Assembly (NCBI RefSeq): GCF_902497775.2
Contig: NZ_OZ024668.1
Coordinates: 4,200,326-4,264,325 of the forward strand
DNA from: Pseudomonas fluorescens
Lineage (GTDB): Bacteria > Pseudomonadota > Gammaproteobacteria > Pseudomonadales > Pseudomonadaceae
Length of the DNA stretch: 64,000 nucleotides
Direction: 5' to 3'
In this document: piece after piece, positions 47,497 through 58,403 of the stretch
Position numbering within the stretch: the stretch's first letter is position 1
Layout: every line of letters begins with the position of its first letter
Notes under the pieces: model-generated
What the model was told of the DNA's origin: nothing
Seen by the model: the letters and a program-made list of their open reading frames with translations, nothing else
Databases searched by the model: none
Made by a program: the position numbers and the translations under genes

Positions 47497-50084
47497 CTAG
47501 CTTCGGGGCCGGATCACCCCGGGCGGCGCGCTTTGCGGGTCGAGGTACTGGACCCGCTGAGGGCGGGTTTCCACGGCCAGGCGCAAGTCAGCCTGCACAA
47601 TCCCATCCGGCCTACCCATGCTTGGCCGGTAGTACTCGCCCGGATCCGGGGTGATACCACTCGCCTGGCCCGGGCCGGCATCGACGATGCGCAGCCCCGG
47701 CACGTTCTGCAGATCGGCCAGGCCCGGTACCCTTTTGTAGAAATTGACGTGAGAGTCGCCGACCAGGGCGATCCATTTGTCGTTGGGGCGCGCGGCCCGC
47801 CCAGACCTGATGACCCCCTCGGCGTGGTAGTTCATCACCTCCTGACGCAGTATCCCACCCGGCTCCTCCAGGCCATCCAGGCGGTAGCTGGCCGCGCAGT
47901 CCAGGGCCCTGACCTCGATGCCCTGGGCGCGCGCCTTGCGCACCAGTTCCAGAAAGCTATACACCCCGGTGGGGTCAGTGCGATGGCCGGTATCCAGCAA
48001 TTCGAGGTAACGGCGCAGGTTGTCGCTCATCCGCCCGGTGCGGGTGAAGACATCCAGATCAGCCTGGTGCAGGTCGTTCATCAGGTGCTCAAGGTACAAG
48101 GTGCGTACACCCTTGGCATACAACGGCTTGAAGTTCTCCATCAGCCAGCGCTTGCTGGCAATCGCCTGGTGCGATTCGCCGATCACCACACCGGGATGCT
48201 CGTCGAACAGCTCGATGAACGCCCGTTGCGGGGTTAGCGTTGGCGCTGGCGACACAACATTGCGCAGCGGGACAGGACCCAAGCGGGAAAAGAAGGCGCG
48301 GGCATCTTCACTCAATTGTACCCGCAGCGCATCCAGGCTGTGGAGTACCGGCAACAGCGGCGAGTGCGGGTTGTAGAAGTCACCTTGCAGCAGGCGTCGA
48401 TTGGCGCTGTGCAACAGCTCGCGTACGGCTGGCCGGGCTGTGGGGGGAACATCGTAGTTGTCGGCCAATGGCTCGAAAGGCGAATAGTCGATAGCTTCGG
48501 TCACAGGCTCGGGGGTCAAGCCGCCCAGGCATTGACCGCCCCCGCGCAGGCACAGCGACTCCAGCACTTGCCACTGCCCTTCTTCTGTCAGGCGCACCGG
48601 CAGCGCACCGCTGAAGGCAAAAGGATTGTCCGGCGCAACGATCAGCCAGGTATTGAGCGCGGGGTCGAAACGCACCCGGTAGGTCGCGCCTTGAATCTCG
48701 ATGTACTGAGCGCCATCGGCCAGGGTGACCACACCACGCGTACTGCCGGCAAGCGCGGGCTCGACGTCGGTCAAGGTGTTGCTTTCCAGGCTTGCCAACT
48801 GCGCCGTCGAACGCTGCCCGAGCGGGCGCAGAAAAGGCAGGTTGAGCAACAACTCCACGGCCGCGACAATTGCCCCCAGCACCGCCCCACGCCGCTCCTC
48901 GTGGCTGTCGCCATTGATCGCCTGTTCGATGTTAAGGCCCAGGCTTGCGGCATTGACGGCCACCGCCAGCAATGCCAATGGCCAGCCCAGGGGCGCGGCG
49001 GCACCGAACAGCCGGGACGCCCCCCCCCCAGATAACCCACCCAGAGCTGCGCGCGCAGTTCGGCATTGGTACGCAAGGCCGCATCGGTATCGTGCTCCAT
49101 GCGCTGCTGGGCGCTGTTGCGCATCCAGGCAAAGGCATTGCCGTCGAAGGCCTGGCGTTGCAACTGCTGGCTGAACGATTCGACGCGACCCTTGGCCCAT
49201 TGCTCCATCTTGCTGCGTAACGTCGCGATTGCTGACGGATCGGCGTGAAAACGAGCGAGCAATTGCTCACGGCTGGCGTCGGCTTGCAACCAGCCGAACA
49301 ACGTCGTGCCGAGCTCACCCTCACTGGCGAAACCCTGGAAGGAAGGCACGGCACCCGGCAGGTAAAGCAGTTGCTCGCCGTGCTGCCCCTTTATCCACAG
49401 CGCATCGGTACACCGCTGCCCGCCCAGGCTCAGGGTCGCCACAGAGCTTCCTGCCGTCGGCCGCTTCAACGCCTTGAGATCCGCCATTGCCAGTACCGCA
49501 GCGCTATCAAAGCCCACCGCATCGTACGCCAGCTTTAGTTGCACCTCGCTCAGCTGCCCGCTCAGACCGGACTGCAGCGCCTCGCTCAGGTAGGTGAGCT
49601 TGGCCAGAGTGCGTACATCGGCCCCATGTTCACGCCAGAACGCCGCCAGCCGGCGCTGGTAGACCGCACCGAAATCCAGGTCCCAGAGCGCATTGAGCAC
49701 ACGCTGCGGCAGCAGGCGGACTTCATTGGTTTCATCGTAGCGATGGGCGTGGGCATCGGCCGAGTAAAACCCGCCGTACAGCAACAGCAGGTCGGCATTG
49801 TCCTGGTCGCTGGCGCGAAACCTGCGCATGACCAGCTCGGTCAGGGTCATGGACTGATCAGGTGTGCCGTAGTGTTCCCAGCCGGTGAAGGTCCTGCTGC
49901 TGCTGACAGCGCCGGCAAAGCGGTGCCAGTAGATGCTGTCCGGATCACCGATCAGGTTGCCTTCGGTACGCAATAACCCTTCGGCGGCCTCTCGGGCTTG
50001 ATCGTGCAGATCAGGAAAGGCCTGTACCACCCGTTGGGCAATGGCCGACAGTTCATTGTGCAGAAGCGGGGAAGTTTCGTTCAT
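47497..50084 (-). pseudogene. Large toxin-like protein gene, frameshifted at a G10 tract
   Basis: Two frames make one gene of about 860 residues. The 5' part runs from ATG 50084 (METSPLL-like start MNETSPLLHNELSA, GGAG upstream) to the G-run at 49020-49029 and in that frame ends at 48771 after unrelated codons. The 3' part continues from the run (ASRLFGAAAPLGWPLALL) to the TAG at 47497. CTG, n G, CG needs n = 8 or 11 to stay in frame; n is 10. Centre: two hydrophobic helices (about 360-420), apt for membrane insertion. C-terminus: VVIGESHQAIASKRWL and ALVGDSHVNFYKRV, resembling the EreA/ChaN/Tiki/Pasteurella-toxin C2 superfamily, seen in Pseudomonas 'membrane-targeted effector' toxins. Phase variation, pseudogene and sequencing error are all possible. 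Confidence 0.72.
49020..49029 (-). repeat. Homopolymer tract of ten G (minus strand) inside the toxin gene
   Basis: Ten C on the plus strand, ten G in the coding strand, at the exact point where the toxin reading frame is lost. Runs of this length slip easily in replication and are also error-prone in sequencing. Confidence 0.95.
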
Positions 50085-50162
50085 GTCGCAGGTCTCCAGA
50101 GAAAGGAGGCCCACTGTGCTAAACGAGGTGCAACCGAGGCGTTAGATAGTTACTACGGCATA

Positions 50163-50199
50163 AAAAAACGCCATGTCCGGAAGGGACATGGCGTTTTTT
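50163..50199 (-). terminator. Rho-independent terminator of guaA
   Basis: A 16-bp perfect stem (AAAAAACGCCATGTCC and its complement) with a 5-base loop, starting 16 bases after the guaA stop in its direction. Poly-T on both strands makes it usable from either side; it shields the toxin gene. Confidence 0.93.
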
Positions 50200-50215
50200 C
50201 AAGCAACGGGCGGGA

Positions 50216-51793
50216 TCATTCCCACTCGATGGTCGCTGGCGGCTTGCTCGACACGTCGTAGGTGACGCGGGAGATGCCTTCGATCTCGTTGATGATCCGG
50301 CCGCTGACGGTTTCCAGCAACTCGTACGGCAGGTGCGCCCAGCGCGCGGTCATGAAGTCGATGGTCTCGACCGCACGCAGGGCCACGACCCAGGCGTAAC
50401 GACGGCCGTCGCCGACCACGCCCACCGATTTCACCGGCTGGAACACCACGAAGGCCTGGCTGACCTTGTGGTACCAGTCGGCCTTGCGCAGTTCTTCGAT
50501 GAAGATGTGGTCGGCGCGACGCAGCAGGTCGGCGTATTCCTTCTTCACTTCACCGAGGATACGCACACCCAGGCCCGGGCCCGGGAACGGGTGACGGTAG
50601 ACCATGTCGTATGGCAGGCCCAGCTCCAGGCCAAGGCGACGAACCTCGTCCTTGAACAGCTCGCGCAGCGGCTCGACCAGCTTGAGGTTCATCTCTTCCG
50701 GCAGGCCACCCACGTTGTGGTGCGACTTGATCACGTGGGCCTTGCCGCTCTTGGCGCCAGCCGACTCGATCACGTCCGGGTAGATGGTGCCCTGGGCCAG
50801 GTACTTGATGTTGTGCAGCTTGTTCGACTCGGCATCGAACACGTCGATGAAGGTGCGGCCGATGATCTTGCGCTTCTTCTCTGGGTCGGCTTCGCCGGCC
50901 AGGTTGCCGAGGAACTGCTCTTCGGCGTTGGCGCGGATCACCTTGACGCCCATGTTCTCGGCGAACATGGCCATCACTTGCTCGCCTTCGTGCAGGCGCA
51001 GCAGGCCGTTGTCGACGAACACGCAGGTCAGCTGGTCGCCGATGGCCTTGTGCAGCAGGGCTGCAACCACCGAGGAGTCAACGCCGCCGGACAGGCCGAG
51101 CAGGACGTTGTCAGTGCCGACCTGGGCGCGGATCTGGGCGATGGCGTCTTCAGCGATGTGCGACGGAGTCCACAGCGCTTCGCAACCGCAGATGTCGAGG
51201 ATGAAGCGCGAGAGGATGCGACCCCCCTGCTTGGTGTGGGTCACTTCCGGGTGGAACTGTACGCCGTAGTAGCCACGGGTGTCGTCGGCCATGCCGGCAA
51301 TCGGGCAGCTCGGGGTGCTGGCCAGGATGTGAAATTCTTCCGGGATGCGGGTGACCTTGTCACCGTGGCTCATCCACACATCCAGACCGAACACGCCGTC
51401 GGCGTCAACGTGGTCTTCGATGCCGTCGAGCAGGCGGCTCTTGCCGACTACATCAACGCGGGCATAACCGAACTCACGCAGCTCGGAACCTTCAACCTTG
51501 CCGCCCAGTTGTTCGGCCATGGTCTGCATGCCGTAGCAGATACCGAATACCGGTACGCCCAGGTCCCAGACCGCCTGTGGCGCGCGTGGGCTGTCGGCTT
51601 CATGCACGGACTCGGGGCCGCCGGCGAGGATGATGCCGCGTGGGGCGAATTCGCGAATCGCTTCATCGTCCATGTCGAACGGGTGCAGTTCGCAGTACAC
51701 GCCGATTTCGCGCACGCGGCGGGCGATCAGCTGGGTGTACTGGGAACCGAAGTCGAGGATCAGGATGCGGTGAGCGTGAATGTCGAGGGCCAT
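50216..51793 (-). CDS. guaA: GMP synthase (glutamine-hydrolysing)
   Basis: 525 residues. GATase domain (about 1-200) with nucleophile Cys in [10 protein letters not shown] and the His/Glu pair in [17 protein letters not shown]-PPase domain with the PP-loop [14 protein letters not shown]; dimerisation domain ending [16 protein letters not shown]. Converts XMP to GMP. Lies 126 bases behind guaB, normal for a guaBA operon, with repeats in the gap. Confidence 0.98.
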   Translation of the reverse strand: MALDIHAHRILILDFGSQYTQLIARRVREIGVYCELHPFDMDDEAIREFAPRGIILAGGPESVHEADSPRAPQAVWDLGVPVFGICYGMQTMAEQLGGKVEGSELREFGYARVDVVGKSRLLDGIEDHVDADGVFGLDVWMSHGDKVTRIPEEFHILASTPSCPIAGMADDTRGYYGVQFHPEVTHTKQGGRILSRFILDICGCEALWTPSHIAEDAIAQIRAQVGTDNVLLGLSGGVDSSVVAALLHKAIGDQLTCVFVDNGLLRLHEGEQVMAMFAENMGVKVIRANAEEQFLGNLAGEADPEKKRKIIGRTFIDVFDAESNKLHNIKYLAQGTIYPDVIESAGAKSGKAHVIKSHHNVGGLPEEMNLKLVEPLRELFKDEVRRLGLELGLPYDMVYRHPFPGPGLGVRILGEVKKEYADLLRRADHIFIEELRKADWYHKVSQAFVVFQPVKSVGVVGDGRRYAWVVALRAVETIDFMTARWAHLPYELLETVSGRIINEIEGISRVTYDVSSKPPATIEWE

Positions 51794-51810
51794 GACTCAA
51801 TCTCTGATGC

Positions 51811-51840
51811 AGCTGCAAGCTTCAAGCTGCAAGCTGCAAG
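51811..51840. repeat. AGCTGCAAG short repeats in the guaB-guaA gap
   Basis: The unit AGCTGCAAG occurs at 51811, 51825 and 51832 within 30 bases. Such AAGCTGCAAGCTT-type runs are frequent between Pseudomonas genes. A further inverted repeat stands at 51856-51883. Together they fill most of the guaB-guaA gap. Confidence 0.6.
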
Positions 51841-51855
51841 TTGTTCGGGAATTAC

Positions 51856-51883
51856 GCGGTAGCCGCTGCTGAGCAGCTACCGC
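51856..51883. promoter_or_regulatory. Hairpin in the guaB-guaA gap
   Basis: GCGGTAGC pairs with GCTACCGC around 12 bases that can pair further. No T-run follows on the minus strand. It may stabilise or process the guaBA mRNA rather than end it. Confidence 0.4.
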
Positions 51884-51919
51884 TTGGAGCTAGAAGCTTG
51901 TCACTTGCCGCTGGAGGCG

Positions 51920-54032
<2,113 letters not shown>

Positions 54033-54050
54033 CACAGCGGCCAAACAGGT

Positions 54051-54833
54051 TCAAAGATGCCAGTTTACCTCACTCAGGTAGCGGCCGATCAGGGCAATGC
54101 CGCTGGCCAGCACCAGCCAGGTGACCAGGCGCACGAAGGTTTCGCGCGACATGTTCAGGGTCAGGCGCCGGCCCAGGTACAGCCCGGCCAGCATCATCGG
54201 CAACAAGCACAGCGCCAGCAGCAACAGCGGCAGGTCGGCATACACGCCGGCAATCAGGAACAGGCTCAGGCGTACCACGGTGCTGCAACTGATCAGCGCG
54301 CTCTGCGTGGCCCGTGCCTGCTCCTTGGAGGGCAGCCGGGCATTGAGGTAGAGGGCATATAGAAAGCCGCCGCTGCCGAACAAAGCACCGAACAGGCCGC
54401 CCACCGTGCCCATCGGCACTGACCAGGCCGCCGACAGCTGCGCCGGCTTGACCTTCACCGCCAGGCTGTAGAGGGCATAGGCGCTGATAAACAGCCCCAT
54501 CAGCAGCAGCAACAGATCGGACTTGAGGTTGAGCAGGAATACCACCCCGAGGGTACAACCCAGCGCCATGCACGGCAGCAGGCGCATCAGTTCCGGGCGC
54601 GCTACCGCTTTGCGCGCCGGCAGCCAGTTGCCGAAGGCGGCGACGAAATCCAGCAATACCAGCAAAGGGATGATCCGCGACAGCGGCATGAAGTTGATCA
54701 GCACGGGGCCGGCCACCAGTGCGGTGCCGAAGCCGGCGATACCGAAGACGACATAGGCAGCGCCAATACCCAGCAGGATCGGCAGCCAGTCGAGGGTGGT
54801 AAACGGCAATTGGGCAAACAGGGTCGAGAGCAT
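54051..54833 (-). CDS. TauE/SafE-family sulfite exporter-like membrane protein
   Basis: 260 residues with about eight hydrophobic segments in two repeated halves (LLGIGAAYVVFGIAGFGTAL; MGTVGGLFGALFGSGGFLYA), the TauE/SafE pattern. Such proteins export small organosulfur or sulfite anions. The ATG at 54833 gives the normal N-terminus; the frame reaches 54899. Divergent from a LysR-type gene about 100 bp away, which probably regulates it. Confidence 0.87.
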   Translation of the reverse strand: MLSTLFAQLPFTTLDWLPILLGIGAAYVVFGIAGFGTALVAGPVLINFMPLSRIIPLLVLLDFVAAFGNWLPARKAVARPELMRLLPCMALGCTLGVVFLLNLKSDLLLLLMGLFISAYALYSLAVKVKPAQLSAAWSVPMGTVGGLFGALFGSGGFLYALYLNARLPSKEQARATQSALISCSTVVRLSLFLIAGVYADLPLLLLALCLLPMMLAGLYLGRRLTLNMSRETFVRLVTWLVLASGIALIGRYLSEVNWHL

Positions 54834-54935
54834 GACGGTCTTCACCAATGGATGTGTGGAAACTTTAGCCAGCGGCAAGCCATGCCGACTAATATGCAAT
54901 TACCTTACAAGCCATCTTGAAACGGCATAGCTGCA

Positions 54936-55877
54936 ATGATCTCTACCCGTCAGTTGCGTTACTTCGTCGAAATTGCCGAAAGCGGAAGCTTCAGTGCCGC
55001 CGCCGAGCGACTGTTCATTGCCCAGTCGGCCCTGAGCCGGCAGGTCAAGGAGCTGGAGTCGCAACTCGACACCCTGCTGTTCGAGCGCACTGCCCGCCAG
55101 CCGCGACTCACCGCAGCGGGCCAGGCTTTTTTGCCGCGGGCGCGGACCTTGCTGGTGGACCTGGAAAAAGCCCAACGCCTGGCCCGTGAGGTCGGCCAGG
55201 GCGTGCGCGGCAGTCTGCGCCTGAGTCACTCGAGCACCGTGCCGCTGACCGGGCATTTGCTGGCGCGGCTCAGTGGCTATCTGAATGACAACCCCGGGGT
55301 GTCAATGGAGATCGCCCAGCAATCCTCCGAGGCGCAACTTGAGGAGCTGGCCGAGGGTCGCCTGGAGCTCGGCCTGCTGCGCTTGCCGGTGTTGCGTCAG
55401 CATGAGGGGCTGTGTGTTCAGCCATTGTTCGAAGAGCCTTTGCTGCTGGCGGTCGCCGAAGGTCATCCCTTGGCCGGGGAAAGCAGCGTTACCCTGGCGC
55501 AGTTGCGCGATGAGCGGTTTATCTCCATCCCCCACCGCCAGCGCGGCGGGTTGAGCTACCTGTCTGCCGAGCTGTGCATGGCTGCGGGGTTCTTCCCACA
55601 GGCAGCGCGGGTGGTGTCGCGCAAGACTACCCAGTTGCAGTTGATCCAGGCGGGCTTTGGCGTGGCCCTGCTGCCGCAGTGCATGCAGGAGATTGCCCCG
55701 GCTTCGCTGCGGTTCATCGCCTTGGCGGATGAGGGCTGCAGCAGCACGGTGGCGCTGGCCTATCGGCGTGATGCCGGGGCGCTGGTAGAGCAATTCGTCC
55801 TGAACATGGGGGCTGGCCTTGCCAGCGATGAAGACAGCGCCGAGCCGCTGCCACCCCGGCACCACAATCCTTTATGA
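54936..55877 (+). CDS. LysR-family transcriptional regulator
   Basis: 313 residues. N-terminal winged HTH (MISTRQLRYFVEIAESGSF, SQVKELE-type helix ALSRQVKELESQLD) and a C-terminal effector domain (about 90-295). The closest look-alikes include regulators of aromatic and small-anion metabolism. Divergent from the TauE gene, its likely target. Its stop overlaps the start region of xseA. Confidence 0.92.
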   Translation: MISTRQLRYFVEIAESGSFSAAAERLFIAQSALSRQVKELESQLDTLLFERTARQPRLTAAGQAFLPRARTLLVDLEKAQRLAREVGQGVRGSLRLSHSSTVPLTGHLLARLSGYLNDNPGVSMEIAQQSSEAQLEELAEGRLELGLLRLPVLRQHEGLCVQPLFEEPLLLAVAEGHPLAGESSVTLAQLRDERFISIPHRQRGGLSYLSAELCMAAGFFPQAARVVSRKTTQLQLIQAGFGVALLPQCMQEIAPASLRFIALADEGCSSTVALAYRRDAGALVEQFVLNMGAGLASDEDSAEPLPPRHHNPL

Positions 55878-55885
55878 TGCAGCCC

Positions 55886-57265
55886 ATGATCAAAGACCCC
55901 TTCGAAAGACTCGGCCTGGACCGCGAAGTCCTGACCGTCAGCCAACTCAACGGCCGCGCCCGGGTGCTGCTGGAAGACGTGTTCCGCAATGTCTGGGTCG
56001 AAGGCGAGATCTCCAACCTCGCCCGCCCGGCCTCCGGTCACGTCTACTTCACCCTCAAGGACAGCGGCGCCCAGGTGCGCTGTGCGCTGTTTCGGCAGAA
56101 CGCCGCGCGGGTCCGCCAGGCCCTGCGTGATGGCCTGGCGGTCAAAGTGCGCGGCAAGGTCTCGCTGTTCGAGGGCCGTGGCGACTATCAACTGATCCTC
56201 GACACCGTCGAGCCGGCCGGCGACGGAGCCCTGCGCCTGGCCTTCGAAGCGCTGAAAGAAAAACTCGGTGCCGAAGGCCTGTTCAGTGCCGAGAACAAAC
56301 GCGCCCTGCCCGCTCACCCGCAACGCATCGGCATCGTCAGCTCGCCCACTGGCGCAGTGATCCGCGACATCATCAGTGTGTTCCGCCGCCGTGCGCCGCA
56401 GGTCGAGTTGACCCTGATCCCCACCGCCGTGCAGGGCCGCGAAGCCATCAAGCAGATCGTCCGCGCCCTGCAACTGGCCGACAGTCGCAGCTTCGACGCG
56501 CTGATCCTGGCCCGCGGCGGCGGCTCGCTGGAAGACCTCTGGTGCTTCAACGAAGAAGCCGTGGCTCGCGCCATCGCTGCCTGCAAGACGCCGATCGTCA
56601 GCGCCGTCGGCCATGAAACCGATGTCTCGATCAGTGACTTCGTCGCCGACGTGCGCGCCCCGACGCCGTCCGCCGCCGCCGAGCTGCTGGCCCCGGACAG
56701 CAGCGACCTGCAACGACGCATCGACAGCCTCAAGCGCCGCCTGCTGCTGCGCATCCAGAGCCGCCTGACCCACGACCGCCTGCGCCTGGACAGCCTGACC
56801 CGGCGCCTGCGCCACCCGGGCGAACGCCTGCGCCAGCAGGCCCAGCGCCTGGATGACCTGGACATGCGCCTGCGCCGCGCCTTCGAGCAGCGCCTGAACC
56901 AGCGCCGCGAACGCCTCGCGCGCCTGGACACACGCCTGGCCGCGCAACACCCAGGACGCACCCTGGCCCTGCTCAAGCAGCGCCTGGACAGCCTCGCCGA
57001 ACGCCTGCCACGGGCCATGCGCGAGACCCTCAAGGACCGCCGCCAGCGCCTGCAAGCGCAAGTCCAGACCCTGCACGTGGTCAGCCCCCTGGCGACCCTG
57101 GGCCGTGGCTACAGTATCTTGCTCGACGAGCGCGGCCAGGCCATCCGCACTGCCGCCCAGACCCACAACGGCCAGCGCCTGACCGCCCGCCTGGGCGAGG
57201 GTGAACTGCAGGTGCGGGTCGAAGACAACCACCTGACTCCGGTCACGCTCTCTTTACTGGACTGA
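55886..57265 (+). CDS. xseA: Exodeoxyribonuclease VII large subunit
   Basis: 459 residues. An N-terminal OB fold (VLTVSQLNGRARVLLEDVF, WVEGEISNLARPASGHVYF), the nuclease core with GTPTGAVIRDI-like SSPTGAVIRDIISVFRRRAP and ARGGGSLEDLWCFNEE, then a long Arg-rich coiled coil (about 275-395). With XseB it degrades single-stranded DNA. ATG at 55886 gives the usual MIKDPF start; ATG 55874 would overlap the LysR stop. Confidence 0.96.
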   Translation: MIKDPFERLGLDREVLTVSQLNGRARVLLEDVFRNVWVEGEISNLARPASGHVYFTLKDSGAQVRCALFRQNAARVRQALRDGLAVKVRGKVSLFEGRGDYQLILDTVEPAGDGALRLAFEALKEKLGAEGLFSAENKRALPAHPQRIGIVSSPTGAVIRDIISVFRRRAPQVELTLIPTAVQGREAIKQIVRALQLADSRSFDALILARGGGSLEDLWCFNEEAVARAIAACKTPIVSAVGHETDVSISDFVADVRAPTPSAAAELLAPDSSDLQRRIDSLKRRLLLRIQSRLTHDRLRLDSLTRRLRHPGERLRQQAQRLDDLDMRLRRAFEQRLNQRRERLARLDTRLAAQHPGRTLALLKQRLDSLAERLPRAMRETLKDRRQRLQAQVQTLHVVSPLATLGRGYSILLDERGQAIRTAAQTHNGQRLTARLGEGELQVRVEDNHLTPVTLSLLD

Positions 57266-57268
57266 ATC

Positions 57269-58093
57269 ATGCCTCGTCTATTTGCCCCCCTGTTGCTGCT
57301 GTGCCTGGCGTTTGCCAGCAGCGCCCAGGCCAGCTACATCACCCGCCAGTTGAACAAGCCGGTGCCTGGCGGCGTCGCCGTCGTCGACCTGGGCCCGGCC
57401 GCCACGGCCCCGAGCGCACGCTTTGATGGCAAGCCAGTGCTGGTGGTCAGGGAGCAGGACACCTGGCTGGCCATCGTCGGCCTGGCGCTGACGCAAAAGC
57501 CCGGTACTGCGCAGCTCACCCAGGGCACCCGCACCCTGAGCTTCAACGTCGGCAGCAAGAAGTACCCGGAGCAGCGCATCACCTTGAAGAACAAACGCCA
57601 GGTCAACCCCAACCCGGCCGACCTCAAGCGCATCGACGCCGAGCTTGCCGAGCAGATCAAGGCCTACCGCAGCTTCAGCCCCAGCCTGCCGAGCAACCTG
57701 ATCCTCGACAAGCCGGTCAACGGCCCGCTGTCGAGCAAGTTCGGCGTGCGCCGTTTCTTCAACGGCGAAGAACGCAACCCGCACGCCGGCCTGGATTTCG
57801 CCGTACCCGCGGGCACACCGATCAAGACCCCGGCCAACGGCAAGGTGATCCTCATCGGCAATTACTTCTTCAACGGCAACACGGTGTTCGTCGACCACGG
57901 CCAGGGCTTTATCAGCATGTTCTGCCACATGTCGAAGATCGACGTGAAACCCGGCCAGCAATTGAGTCGCGGCGCCGTGGTTGGCCGCGTCGGCTCGACC
58001 GGTCGTGCCACCGGCCCGCACATGCACTGGAACGTCAGCCTCAATGATGCACGGGTCGATCCGGCAATTTTCATCGGTGCCTTCCAGCCCTGA
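57269..58093 (+). CDS. Secreted M23 family metallopeptidase (LytM-type)
   Basis: 274 residues with a signal peptide (ALLLLCLAFASSAQAS-like, first 22) and a C-terminal M23 domain: HAGLDFAVPAGTPIKTPANG, FVDHGQG and GPHMHWNVSL hold the zinc His/Asp ligands, so it is probably active on peptidoglycan or as a LytM factor. The N-terminal part (about 25-150) is a beta-rich prodomain. It follows xseA by 3 bases and ends in a strong terminator. Confidence 0.92.
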   Translation: MPRLFAPLLLLCLAFASSAQASYITRQLNKPVPGGVAVVDLGPAATAPSARFDGKPVLVVREQDTWLAIVGLALTQKPGTAQLTQGTRTLSFNVGSKKYPEQRITLKNKRQVNPNPADLKRIDAELAEQIKAYRSFSPSLPSNLILDKPVNGPLSSKFGVRRFFNGEERNPHAGLDFAVPAGTPIKTPANGKVILIGNYFFNGNTVFVDHGQGFISMFCHMSKIDVKPGQQLSRGAVVGRVGSTGRATGPHMHWNVSLNDARVDPAIFIGAFQP

Positions 58094-58111
58094 CGCCGGT
58101 TTGCGCCATTC

Positions 58112-58142
58112 AAAAAGACCGCGCAACTGGCGCGGTCTTTTT
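58112..58142 (+). terminator. Rho-independent terminator after the M23 peptidase gene
   Basis: AAAAAGACCGCGC pairs perfectly with GCGCGGTCTTTTT around a 5-base loop, 18 bases after the stop. It separates the xseA-M23 operon from the leuA leader. Confidence 0.93.
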
Positions 58143-58248
58143 ATTCATGAAGCGCCATAAAATCTCGACAATCTGCATTTTTTAAGCATTTATCTCAATT
58201 TTTTCGCAAGGCTTGCCATCTTTAACCCCACTGGTTAGGGTTGAAGCC

Positions 58249-58326
58249 ATGAAAACCTTTCAGACCCTCATCCTGCTTCGTCAACATCGCAGCCTCTGCC
58301 TGGTCAGTGCACGACTACCAAGCTGA
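58249..58326 (+). CDS. Leucine-rich leader ORF before leuA
   Basis: A 25-codon [23 protein letters not shown] then ARLPS, with TTAGGG about 7 bases upstream. Six of its 25 codons are Leu (CTC, CTG, CTT, CTC, CTG, CTA). It lies 77 bases before leuA. Leucine-coding leader peptides control leu genes by attenuation in many gammaproteobacteria. I do not see a clear terminator with T-run between it and leuA, so the mechanism may be different. The 310-bp gap between the M23 gene and leuA otherwise holds only the terminator and an A/T-rich stretch around 58160-58210 fit for a promoter. Confidence 0.5.
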   Translation: MKTFQTLILLRQHRSLCLVSARLPS

Positions 58327-58403
58327 ATCGCGTCGCCTCGCCTTTTCATCTCGTTTTCGTTCGGCGGGCCCCTTTCAAGGCCGCACATTCAAGGATTGCT
58401 TTC

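Noticed and set aside
49020..49029. Programmed ribosomal frameshift at the G-run as sole explanation for the toxin gene.
   Set aside because: A pure G run is not the classic slippery heptamer and no downstream pseudoknot was evident; slippage during replication or a sequencing error is simpler.
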